A stretch of 64,000 nt of DNA, taken from contig CAVYHJ010000002.1 of the NCBI GenBank assembly GCA_963768165.1, positions 124,001-188,000 of the forward strand. The letters run 5' to 3'. This document shows, piece after piece, positions 33,738 to 41,390 of this stretch. Position 1 is the stretch's first letter, and each line of letters starts with the position of its first letter. The translations under genes and the position numbers were made by a program. The notes beneath the pieces are model-generated. The model made no database searches. It saw only the letters and a program-made list of their open reading frames with translations, and was not told the DNA's origin. Source of the stretch: CAVYHJ01 sp963768165 [NCBI: uncultured bacterium] (GTDB taxonomy: Bacteria; UBP4; UBA4092).

Positions 33738-35150
33738 ATGAGAGTTCTTATACTCAATCCCCCGATGCTCAACGGGGTAATATATATGAAAGAACTGGGA
33801 CGGTGCGGACGAAAATCCGTAGCGGGTGAGGTGTGGCCGCAAACCGGTTTGGGATATATCGCCGCCGTACTCCGCAAAGGCGGACATGAGGTCATGTTCA
33901 TGGATTCCATGGCGATGGGATTTGATGTCGGCCAGTCCATTTACAAGATAGCCGCGTTCAAGCCTGAAATTGCTATTTTGCATACCACGACCCCGACTTA
34001 CAATAATGATGCGAAAGTGTTGGATTTGATTCAGAAACGAACGGGCGCATGTTGCGGATTTGTGGGAACTCATCCAACCGCGTTACCGGAAGAATCACTC
34101 AAGCAATCGTCCGCAGATTTTGTGATTGTCAGTGAAGTAGAAACGACTTTGCTCGATTTGTGTGACAACTTTAAAGGAGACTGGTCGAAAATCTTGGGAC
34201 TCGCTTACCGCAAAGACGGAAAAATCTTACGCAATGGGGAGCGCCCTTTATTTCCCAACCTTGATGAATTTCCCTTTCCCGCACGCGACCTCATGCCCGT
34301 GGATAAATATAAAATGCCGTTCTTTGGCGACGAACCATTTATCACGGTAATCCCTTCGCGTGGCTGCCCGTTCCAATGCACTTTTTGCCGTGCCGGAATG
34401 GTATGGGGTGAGAACGCGCGACACCGTTCCCCCGATAATATCTGTGATGAGATTGAAGAAGTCATTGCCAAATATGGCATTCGCAACGTGGTCATGATGA
34501 GTGACACGTTGACTTTGAAAATGGATTGGATTGGAGCATTGGCGCAACGAATTATTGACAGAAAGATTAAGATTAAATGGATTGGCAATTCGCGCGTGGA
34601 TACGGTTTCGCTGGAGTTGCTGAAAACCATGGGAAAAAGCGGTTGCCAGTTATTGTCCTTCGGGATGGAATCTGGTAATCAACAAATTTTGGACTCCTCC
34701 AAGAAACATATCAATCTCAAGCAGACCGTGCAGGGAATTCAATGGGCGAAACAAGCGGGCATTTTGACCTTTGGATATTTTATCGTAGGTTTGCCTGGAG
34801 AAACTTGGGATACCATTAAGGAATCCATTGCGTTTGCCAAAGAGGCCGACCCGGATTACGTGAATTTTCATGTGGCAACACCCTTCCCCGGAACTGAATT
34901 GTATGAGATTGCCAAACGCAATAACTGGCTAATTACGGACGACTGGTCGCAGTATGAAGAAGAAGGGTCGGCGGTTATGCGCACCGAACACCTTTCTCCC
35001 GAAGAACTGGTCAAGGCACAGAAAATGGCGATGCGGGCATTTTATTTCCGTCCCGGCAAAGTCATGCAGGAATTGAAACGCGCTTTCTCCTCTCCCCGGA
35101 TGTTCAAATCGAAAGTCAAAGCCGCAATACACGTGATGGCAGAGATTTGA
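33738..35150 (+). CDS. Cobalamin-binding radical SAM protein
   Basis: 470 residues. An N-terminal B12-binding-like domain (about 1-150; QTGLGYIAAVLRKGGHEV, FVGTHPTALPEE) precedes a radical SAM domain (about 185-400) with the cluster motif GCPFQCTFC (CX3CX2C). Class B enzymes of this type do methylations and other C-H transformations on lipids, peptides or cofactors. Which one cannot be read here. The C-terminal 50 codons recur as decayed copies after the next two genes (38319-38369, 39766-39927), so this gene's end was part of the tandemly duplicated unit. Confidence 0.82.
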   Translation: MRVLILNPPMLNGVIYMKELGRCGRKSVAGEVWPQTGLGYIAAVLRKGGHEVMFMDSMAMGFDVGQSIYKIAAFKPEIAILHTTTPTYNNDAKVLDLIQKRTGACCGFVGTHPTALPEESLKQSSADFVIVSEVETTLLDLCDNFKGDWSKILGLAYRKDGKILRNGERPLFPNLDEFPFPARDLMPVDKYKMPFFGDEPFITVIPSRGCPFQCTFCRAGMVWGENARHRSPDNICDEIEEVIAKYGIRNVVMMSDTLTLKMDWIGALAQRIIDRKIKIKWIGNSRVDTVSLELLKTMGKSGCQLLSFGMESGNQQILDSSKKHINLKQTVQGIQWAKQAGILTFGYFIVGLPGETWDTIKESIAFAKEADPDYVNFHVATPFPGTELYEIAKRNNWLITDDWSQYEEEGSAVMRTEHLSPEELVKAQKMAMRAFYFRPGKVMQELKRAFSSPRMFKSKVKAAIHVMAEI

Positions 35151-35158
35151 TTTTCCTG

Positions 35159-35187
35159 TTGACAATCCTCATTTAGAGAGCTAACAT
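35159..35187 (+). promoter_or_regulatory. Sigma70-type promoter, S53 gene 1
   Basis: TTGACA at 35159-35164, a 17-bp spacer, then TAACAT at 35182-35187, nine bases after the radical-SAM stop. Equivalent promoters lie at the same place before S53 genes 2 and 3. Confidence 0.6.
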
Positions 35188-35190
35188 AAT

Positions 35191-38100
35191 TTGCATTTAA
35201 ATTTCCGAGGAGCGTGTTTCATATTTAGCAAAAGTTATCTTATCCTAGCAACAGTTCTTTTGTTCTCAACAGTTAGTTTGGTTTATGCGGGAAGTCCGTT
35301 GGACGGCATACAATGTAAACCGCCGGTACATATTGTCCATCGCCCTGTGGGTATTCAACCATTCACCGGTCCTGATACAACAGCTCTATCCCCGTCCCAA
35401 GTCCGCGCGGCGTATAGCCTGCCTTCCACGGGGGGAAGAGGTACCATTGCGATTATTGATGCCTATGCTGATCCCAGTATTCAAAATGATTTCAATACAT
35501 TTAGTTTGCAATATGGGTTACCTACCGCAACAGCCGCCAATTTTGAAATCCATGCGATGAGTACCACCATTGAAAATGCTACTACATATGGTTGGAATGG
35601 GGAAGAATGCCTGGATACCCAATGGGCTCATGCCATCGCGCCCAATGCCAAAATATTGTTCGTGGAATGCATCAATAATGGCACCGATTTATTGGCCGGG
35701 GTAATCTATGCCGCAAGCAGGTCGGATGTCGTGGCCATTTCCATGAGTTGGGGTCAGCCGGAATTTTCTGGTGAAAATATATATGATAGTTATTTTGTTA
35801 GTAATTATACTGCCACTTTCTTTGCCGGAACAGGAGACAGTGGAGCAGGCACCATTTGGCCGTCAGTTTCCCCCAATGTAACCGCCGTCGGAGGGACGAA
35901 TCTGTTTTTTAATTCCCTGGGTCAAGTTACCGCGGAAATAGCTTGGAGCGGTAGCGGTGGCGGGTTAAGCCAGTATGAACCAGAATCAAGTTATCAAACC
36001 GGTTATGGTGTTCCCTCGACGAATGGATTCCGAGCAGTCCCGGATGTCTCTTATAATGGGGGCGGGGATTCTTATGTTTCGGTCTATGACAGTTATCAAG
36101 AGGGTTGGATCGGCGTCTACGGAACCAGTGCCGGTGGCCCGCAATGGGCGGCTATCCGAGCTTTGGGCGGGAGTAATATAAACAATACTTACCTTTATTC
36201 GCAAGCATCGTCCCCAGCTACATACGCCGCCGATTTCCGCGATATTACCAGCGGAAGTAACGGAACATGCGGATTTTATTGCAACGCTACCATTGGATAC
36301 GACTATGTAACAGGACTAGGCAGTCCGCTGGGTAATGGATTGTTATCCATTGCAACTTCTCCAGTAGCAGGATTTTATGGTACTCCCACGATTGGGAACG
36401 CACCGCTGACAGTTGATTTTACAGATACCTCCGCCAATTATCCTAATTCGTGGAACTGGAGTTTTGGGGATGGGAGCACTTCCATTTCACAAAATCCATC
36501 GCATCTATATATGACAACGACTGAGGCTTTCTATACGGTTCAACTTATTGTGACCAATTCAGTAGGTACCAGCACCTCCGCCCGGATAAATTATATTCAT
36601 GCTTTGCCGCCACTGCCTCCGAGTGCGGGTTTCTATGCCAATCCTACGAATGGAGCAAGTCCGCTGGTTGTGAATTTCATGGATACGTCTGCCAACAATC
36701 CGACAAATTGGACATGGACTTTTAGTGACGGGAGTACCGATTATTCACAAAATCCCATTCATACCTTTTACGCATCCAATTCAACGGTTTATTATAGTGT
36801 TGGACTCGCAGTCAGCAGTCCGTATGGGTCAAGCTCCATTGTGCAATCAAATTATATAACGGTAGTGCCTGCGCCGACGATTGTTGTTCTGCCTACTTTC
36901 TTCAATAAGACGGTACAGCAGGGAACGATTACGTATGATTATCTGACCATTCAAAACACGGCAACGAACGGGACAACTCTCAACTGGTCTATTTCTGAAA
37001 GTGTGACGAGTACTTTTAATAGAGTCGCGCAAAGTGGGAAAGAAAATTCCGTTGTTATTCAACTTCCGCAAAATAGCAAAGACTCGAATCCCAACCAATA
37101 TACCGGTCCTCTTATACCGAGTGCCAATCCCGCCGCTTCAGACGGCGGATGGCAATATCAAACGGGATTGAATAATGCTCGAAGCCGTGCCGCTGCTGGA
37201 ACAGTGAATGGAAAAATTTATATTATTGGTGGATGGAGTTATCTCGGATCTACTATAACAAATAGTGTGGAAATGTTTGATCCCAACACCAAGCTTTGGA
37301 CAACTAAAGCCAATAAACCCACAGCTGTTGCCAATATCGGATGCGGTGTGATTGGCAATAAAATATATGTTCCCGCAGGATTTGATTCCACTTTCAACCA
37401 TTCAAATGTATTGGAGATTTACGATACTCAATTTGATTCATGGACAACCGGTTCACCGGTTCCTGTCGCAGTTTCCGGCGCGGCGGTTGCGGTTGTGAAC
37501 AATAAATTATATGTGATGGGTGGCAACACGGAATCCGGTGAAACTAATTCGGTATATGAATATGACCCAGTGGGAGATAGCTGGTCGCAAATATCTTCCA
37601 TGAACTATGCCTGCGGATATCTTGGCGCGGCAGTGGTAAACAATGAGATTTATGCGGTGGGCGGTTGGGATAACAATAACCTAAATATGGCTTATTGTGA
37701 ACAATATAATCCAACGAATGGTACTTGGACAATCGAAACACCCATGAACCTTGCGAGGGGAGATTTGGGGGTATGCTCTGATGGTTACTATATTTATGCC
37801 ATTGGTGGAGGTGGTATTTGGACGAATTTCACCAGCGTTGTTGAACGATTTGATCCAAATATAGACACCTGGGTGATGTCTACTGGTGTCGTACCTTTCT
37901 TAAACGTAGCTCGAAATGCGTTGAGTGTAGCTGTGAATAATGGAACGATTTATGCGATTGCTGGCTGGAACGGGAGTGCTTTAACAACCAATGAAGTATT
38001 AAGCGTAGATGTTCTCAATTGGCTGGATGAAAATCCCAATTTCGGTTCCACCAACAACGAAGGTGGATTTAGCCTTGTGACCGTAACATTTGATGCTACA

Positions 38101-38292
38101 AACTTACCCGAAGGAAGTACCACAGGTTGGATAGGAATTATTAATAACGACCCGAACAATAACCCTGTGATTATCCCTGTGAATCTAACCGTTACCCTGC
38201 CTGGAGTTAACGATTGGATGCAATATGCGAGAGATTTGCAAAATACCACTATACAGGTTCGTGTGCCGGAAGAAATACGGAAGAACGAGTAG
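35191..38292 (+). CDS. Secreted S53 (sedolisin) peptidase with two PKD domains, nested kelch propeller and DW-Y tail
   Basis: About 1030 residues: signal peptide (ending VSLVYAG), S53 catalytic domain with E-x3-D in GEECLDTQWAH and the nucleophile Ser in GTSAGGPQW, two PKD domains (FGDGST and FSDGST), then a beta-sandwich (LTIQNTATNGTTLNWSIS) interrupted by a kelch propeller. The sandwich resumes at LDENPNFGSTNN. The kumamolisin-type propeptide is missing. Start is uncertain: TTG 35191 sits on the likely transcription start, whereas GAGGAG (35207-35212) points to an in-frame ATA at 35221, which aligns with the GTG start of S53 gene 3. Confidence 0.83.
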   Translation: MHLNFRGACFIFSKSYLILATVLLFSTVSLVYAGSPLDGIQCKPPVHIVHRPVGIQPFTGPDTTALSPSQVRAAYSLPSTGGRGTIAIIDAYADPSIQNDFNTFSLQYGLPTATAANFEIHAMSTTIENATTYGWNGEECLDTQWAHAIAPNAKILFVECINNGTDLLAGVIYAASRSDVVAISMSWGQPEFSGENIYDSYFVSNYTATFFAGTGDSGAGTIWPSVSPNVTAVGGTNLFFNSLGQVTAEIAWSGSGGGLSQYEPESSYQTGYGVPSTNGFRAVPDVSYNGGGDSYVSVYDSYQEGWIGVYGTSAGGPQWAAIRALGGSNINNTYLYSQASSPATYAADFRDITSGSNGTCGFYCNATIGYDYVTGLGSPLGNGLLSIATSPVAGFYGTPTIGNAPLTVDFTDTSANYPNSWNWSFGDGSTSISQNPSHLYMTTTEAFYTVQLIVTNSVGTSTSARINYIHALPPLPPSAGFYANPTNGASPLVVNFMDTSANNPTNWTWTFSDGSTDYSQNPIHTFYASNSTVYYSVGLAVSSPYGSSSIVQSNYITVVPAPTIVVLPTFFNKTVQQGTITYDYLTIQNTATNGTTLNWSISESVTSTFNRVAQSGKENSVVIQLPQNSKDSNPNQYTGPLIPSANPAASDGGWQYQTGLNNARSRAAAGTVNGKIYIIGGWSYLGSTITNSVEMFDPNTKLWTTKANKPTAVANIGCGVIGNKIYVPAGFDSTFNHSNVLEIYDTQFDSWTTGSPVPVAVSGAAVAVVNNKLYVMGGNTESGETNSVYEYDPVGDSWSQISSMNYACGYLGAAVVNNEIYAVGGWDNNNLNMAYCEQYNPTNGTWTIETPMNLARGDLGVCSDGYYIYAIGGGGIWTNFTSVVERFDPNIDTWVMSTGVVPFLNVARNALSVAVNNGTIYAIAGWNGSALTTNEVLSVDVLNWLDENPNFGSTNNEGGFSLVTVTFDATNLPEGSTTGWIGIINNDPNNNPVIIPVNLTVTLPGVNDWMQYARDLQNTTIQVRVPEEIRKNE
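38206..38292 (+). other. DW-Y C-terminal tail (S53 peptidase 1)
   Basis: Begins VNDWMQYARDLQNT and ends EEIRKNE. The other two S53 tails share the DWM-x-Y block and an I-[RK]-K-x-E end (IKKDE, IRKSE). Confidence 0.6.
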
Positions 38293-38309
38293 TTAATTGT
38301 GTTTGCCGG

Positions 38310-38369
38310 TTCCCCCAAATGCTTAAATCCAAAATCAAAGCCGCGATACATGTCATGGCGGAGATATAG
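38310..38369 (+). pseudogene. Remnant of the radical-SAM gene 3' end
   Basis: The frame ATG CTT AAA TCC ... ATA TAG (38319-38369) encodes MLKSKIKAAIHVMAEI plus stop. This matches the radical-SAM C-terminus MFKSKVKAAIHVMAEI at 35100-35150. It marks the junction of the tandem duplication between S53 genes 1 and 2. Confidence 0.8.
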
Positions 38370-38377
38370 TATTTTTT

Positions 38378-38406
38378 TGTTGACTTGTCCTCAGAAACGA
38401 CCTACA
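38378..38406 (+). promoter_or_regulatory. Sigma70-type promoter, S53 gene 2
   Basis: TTGACT, a 17-bp spacer and TACAAT directly after the radical-SAM remnant, at about 38378-38406. Same arrangement as before S53 genes 1 and 3. Confidence 0.65.
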
Positions 38407-38460
38407 ATTTTATCTAACAAAAACGGATTATTGAAGGGTAAATTTTAAAGAGAGCGAGTT

Positions 38461-39702
38461 ATGCACCCTAGGAAATCCATAATTTTAATTGTCTCCCTTT
38501 GCGCCATCATAACCATTGTCACACAGAGCGTAGTATCTGCCCAAAGTCCCTCGTCGGGACGTCCGATGTATCCTCCGATACATTGGGTTGATTTGGGACC
38601 GATTCAACCGTTAGCCGTTTCTCCGCCATTCAATCCCGCCACCATTCGTGCGGTGTATCAGTTACCGACGACCGGCGGGTCGGGAACCATAGCCATTATT
38701 GATGCCTATGATGATCCCAGTATCATGCACGATTATTATACTTTTTGTACGACCTTTGGACTGCCGACCGCAACATCTTCTAATTTTGAATTGCACAAAA
38801 TGAGTTCCAATATTACAACGGATAATACCGGCAGTTGGGAAGGTGAAGAAGCACTGGATGTCGAATGGGCGCACGCCATCGCCCCGGAAGCCAAAATCTT
38901 GTTTGTGGAATGCACCTCGAATGATAACAATGATTTATTGGCGGGAGTCACCTATGCCGCTAATAGGTCGGATGTGGTCGCAATATCCATGAGCTGGGGC
39001 GGCGAGGAAATCGCCAGCAATACCACATTGGATTCCTATTTTATCAGTCCTTATGGAGCGACTTTTTTCGCCTCCTCAGGGGATGATGGAACGGAAGTCC
39101 AATGGCCCGCGGTCTCGGTCAATGTGGTTGGTGTCGGCGGGACTCAGTTGAGTATAACGTCCACGACTACAGAAATCGCATGGAGTGGGAGCGGCGGAGG
39201 GTTAAGTAAATATGAAAAGGAACCCTCTTATCAAACAAGTTATGGGGTTCATTCCACCCAAGGGTTCCGCGCAGTCCCTGATGTTTCATATAATGCTTCC
39301 CCTAATTCTTCTGTTTTAGCCTACAACACGTTTATGTATACAGGATGGGGCGGGGGTTCTGGAACTAGTGCCGGGTCTCCGCAATGGGCGGCGATTCGGG
39401 CATTGGGCGGAAGTAATATCAATCACACGTATCTTTATTCTCAGGCAACATCGCCGACAACCTATGCGAAAGATTTTCGGGATATTACCTCCGGCTATAA
39501 TGGTCCAGGAGGGTTTTATGAAACAGCAACGACAGGATACGATTATATCACCGGATTGGGAAGTCCCTTGGGCGGAGGATTATTACCCTCGGTCGCCGTC
39601 GAGGATTGGATGTTTTATTCGGAGGATTTACAAAATACTCCTATGCCGATTCACCTGCCAAAAATCACTACCCACCCTGAAGGAATAAAAAAGGATGAGT
39701 AA
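38461..39702 (+). CDS. Secreted S53 (sedolisin) peptidase 2 with DW-Y tail
   Basis: 413 residues. Signal peptide (IILIVSLCAIITIVTQSVVSA), then the S53 catalytic domain alone: GEEALDVEWAH (Glu/Asp pair), the conserved Asp in SSGDDGTE, Ser in GTSAGSPQW, and the calcium site near DFRDITSGYNG. No N-terminal propeptide is visible, unusual for an S53 enzyme, which normally has a large kumamolisin prodomain. The 34-residue tail VEDWMFYSEDLQNT...IKKDE follows the catalytic domain directly. Sedolisins usually act at low pH; whether this one does is unknown. Confidence 0.87.
   Translation: MHPRKSIILIVSLCAIITIVTQSVVSAQSPSSGRPMYPPIHWVDLGPIQPLAVSPPFNPATIRAVYQLPTTGGSGTIAIIDAYDDPSIMHDYYTFCTTFGLPTATSSNFELHKMSSNITTDNTGSWEGEEALDVEWAHAIAPEAKILFVECTSNDNNDLLAGVTYAANRSDVVAISMSWGGEEIASNTTLDSYFISPYGATFFASSGDDGTEVQWPAVSVNVVGVGGTQLSITSTTTEIAWSGSGGGLSKYEKEPSYQTSYGVHSTQGFRAVPDVSYNASPNSSVLAYNTFMYTGWGGGSGTSAGSPQWAAIRALGGSNINHTYLYSQATSPTTYAKDFRDITSGYNGPGGFYETATTGYDYITGLGSPLGGGLLPSVAVEDWMFYSEDLQNTPMPIHLPKITTHPEGIKKDE
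39598..39702 (+). other. DW-Y C-terminal tail (S53 peptidase 2)
   Basis: The first 23 bases, plus about 20 upstream encoding GLLPSVA, are identical to the corresponding DNA of S53 peptidase 3 (from 41159). Confidence 0.65.
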
Positions 39703-39759
39703 GGTAATTGGAAAAAAAATCCAAAGCAATATGAAAAGGAATAAAGGGTAGCCATACTT

Positions 39760-39927
39760 AGGAAACATCTCATACCCGAAGATTTGGTGAAAGGACAGAA
39801 AATAGCGATGCGGGCGTTTTATTTCCGTCCCGGCAAGGTAATGCAGGAACTCAAACGTGCGTTCTCCTCCCCTAACATGTTTAAATCCAAAGTCAAAGCC
39901 GCCATACACGTGATGGCGGAAATCTAA
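39760..39927 (+). pseudogene. Second remnant of the radical-SAM gene 3' end
   Basis: From 39766 the frame reads HLIPEDLVKGQKIAMRAFYF and continues to MAEI plus stop at 39925-39927. This is 54 codons matching the intact gene's C-terminus (HLSPEELVKAQKMAMRAFYF onward), with only a few substitutions and no start. It lies between S53 genes 2 and 3. Confidence 0.88.
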
Positions 39928-39935
39928 TTTTTTTG

Positions 39936-39964
39936 TTGCCTAACCCAAGAAAACGTACTATACT
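39936..39964 (+). promoter_or_regulatory. Sigma70-type promoter, S53 gene 3
   Basis: TTGCCT, a 17-bp spacer and TATACT at about 39936-39964, just after the radical-SAM remnant stop. Confidence 0.6.
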
Positions 39965-40021
39965 TTTATAGAGTTGAGATATACGCATGTAAGGATATTT
40001 TACCCCAGGAGGGCGATTATT

Positions 40022-41245
40022 GTGTTTACCAGAAAGTCACTAATCCTACTTACCACGCTATTTCTATCCACGGTAAATTTGGTTTATGCAGGAAGTTTAT
40101 TGGATGGCATACAATGTAAACCTCCGGTTCGTATTATAACGGGTATTCAACCTGATGTTGTGAACTATTTTGCAGCCCCGGCGGACATCCGTAATATCTA
40201 TGGTCTGCCCTCCACAGGAGGGACGGGAACCATTGCGATTATTGATGCCTATGATGATCCCAGTATTCAAAATGATTTCAATACCTTTAGTCTACAATAC
40301 GGGTTGCCTACCGCTACGGCCACGAATTTTGAAATCCATAAAATGGGTACACCTATTGCGCTTGCGACTAATGGCAACTGGAATGTAGAAGAAGATCTGG
40401 ACGTTGAATGGGCTCATGCTATCGCACCCAATGCCAAAATACTATTTATTGAAGCCACATCCGCTAACGGGAATGATTTATTAGCGGGAGTTACGTATGC
40501 CGCCAGTAGGTCGGATGTAGTGGCTGTTTCCATGAGTTGGGGTTCTCCAGAATTTGCTGGTGAAAACACTTACGATACCAGTTTTATCAGTCCCTATGGC
40601 GCCAATTTCTTTGTCTCCTCAGGAGACGACGGTACTGAAGTTCAATGGCCGGCAGTTTCCGTCAATGTCACCGCCGTTGGAGGGACTTCAGTGACTCTTA
40701 CTGGTGGAGGTTCCTTTGTTTCGGAAACCGCCTGGAGTGGAAGTGGCGGTGGGTTAAGCCAGTATGAAACGGAACCAAGTTATCAAACCACTTACGGGAT
40801 TCCTTCATCTCTTGGATTTCGTGGGGTTCCAGATGTCTCGTATAATGCAGATGGTAATAACACCGCTTTTATTGTTTTTATTAGTTTAGGATATACACCA
40901 GGGTATTATGGAGTCGGCGGAACCAGTGCCGGTACGCCGCAATGGGCAGCTATCCGAGCTTTGGGCGGAAGTAAGATAAACAATACCTATCTTTATTCGC
41001 AAGCATCGTCTCTATCCACCTACACCACTGATTTCCGCGATATCACCACAGGAACCAATAGTGGGACTCACGGATTTTATACCAAGGCCACTGTTGGATA
41101 TGATTATGTTACAGGATTAGGCAGTCCTTTGGGCAAGGGATTATTACCCTCGGTCGCCGTCGAGGATTGGATGTTTTATTCCACGGAATCACACAATACT
41201 CCCCTATGGTTTGGTCAACCCAAAGAAATTCGGAAAAGCGAATAA
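40022..41245 (+). CDS. Secreted S53 (sedolisin) peptidase 3 with DW-Y tail
   Basis: 407 residues from a GTG at 40022, chosen because AGGAGGG (40007-40013) lies eight bases upstream and the result is a compact signal peptide (MFTRKSLILLTTLFLSTVNLVYAG). An upstream TTG (39974) would add an unlikely leader. Catalytic Glu123 and Asp127 are in VEEDLDVEWAH and Ser302 in GTSAGTPQW. The propeptide is missing, as in its neighbours. Tail VEDWMFYSTESHNT...IRKSE. The N-terminus is closest to S53 gene 1, whereas the tail is closest to S53 gene 2, suggesting recombination among copies. Confidence 0.87.
   Translation: MFTRKSLILLTTLFLSTVNLVYAGSLLDGIQCKPPVRIITGIQPDVVNYFAAPADIRNIYGLPSTGGTGTIAIIDAYDDPSIQNDFNTFSLQYGLPTATATNFEIHKMGTPIALATNGNWNVEEDLDVEWAHAIAPNAKILFIEATSANGNDLLAGVTYAASRSDVVAVSMSWGSPEFAGENTYDTSFISPYGANFFVSSGDDGTEVQWPAVSVNVTAVGGTSVTLTGGGSFVSETAWSGSGGGLSQYETEPSYQTTYGIPSSLGFRGVPDVSYNADGNNTAFIVFISLGYTPGYYGVGGTSAGTPQWAAIRALGGSKINNTYLYSQASSLSTYTTDFRDITTGTNSGTHGFYTKATVGYDYVTGLGSPLGKGLLPSVAVEDWMFYSTESHNTPLWFGQPKEIRKSE
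41159..41245 (+). other. DW-Y C-terminal tail (S53 peptidase 3)
   Basis: Encodes VEDWMFYSTESHNTPLWFGQ and ends KEIRKSE. YSTES is identical to the C1 peptidase tail; YSTE is shared with the kelch protein. Confidence 0.65.
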
Positions 41246-41390
41246 GACAAGAATTAATTCTGATTTTTTAATTAAATCCTTTCAAAGAACTCAACTTCCT
41301 TTCAAAAGACAGGCAATTCTCTGCTAGTTTTGCATGATGGAACTAATTTTGGAAACCGTGCGTCCTATATATTAAAGGAGAACATTGGCT

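Noticed and set aside
39703-40021. Functional small gene covering 39766-39927
   Set aside because: The frame has no start codon or ribosome binding site and matches only the 3' end of the radical-SAM gene, so it is a duplication remnant.
4597-41245. DW-Y tail as PEP-CTERM, T9SS or LPXTG signal
   Set aside because: No Pro-Glu-Pro motif with a membrane helix and Arg cluster, no T9SS beta-domain, no LPXTG.
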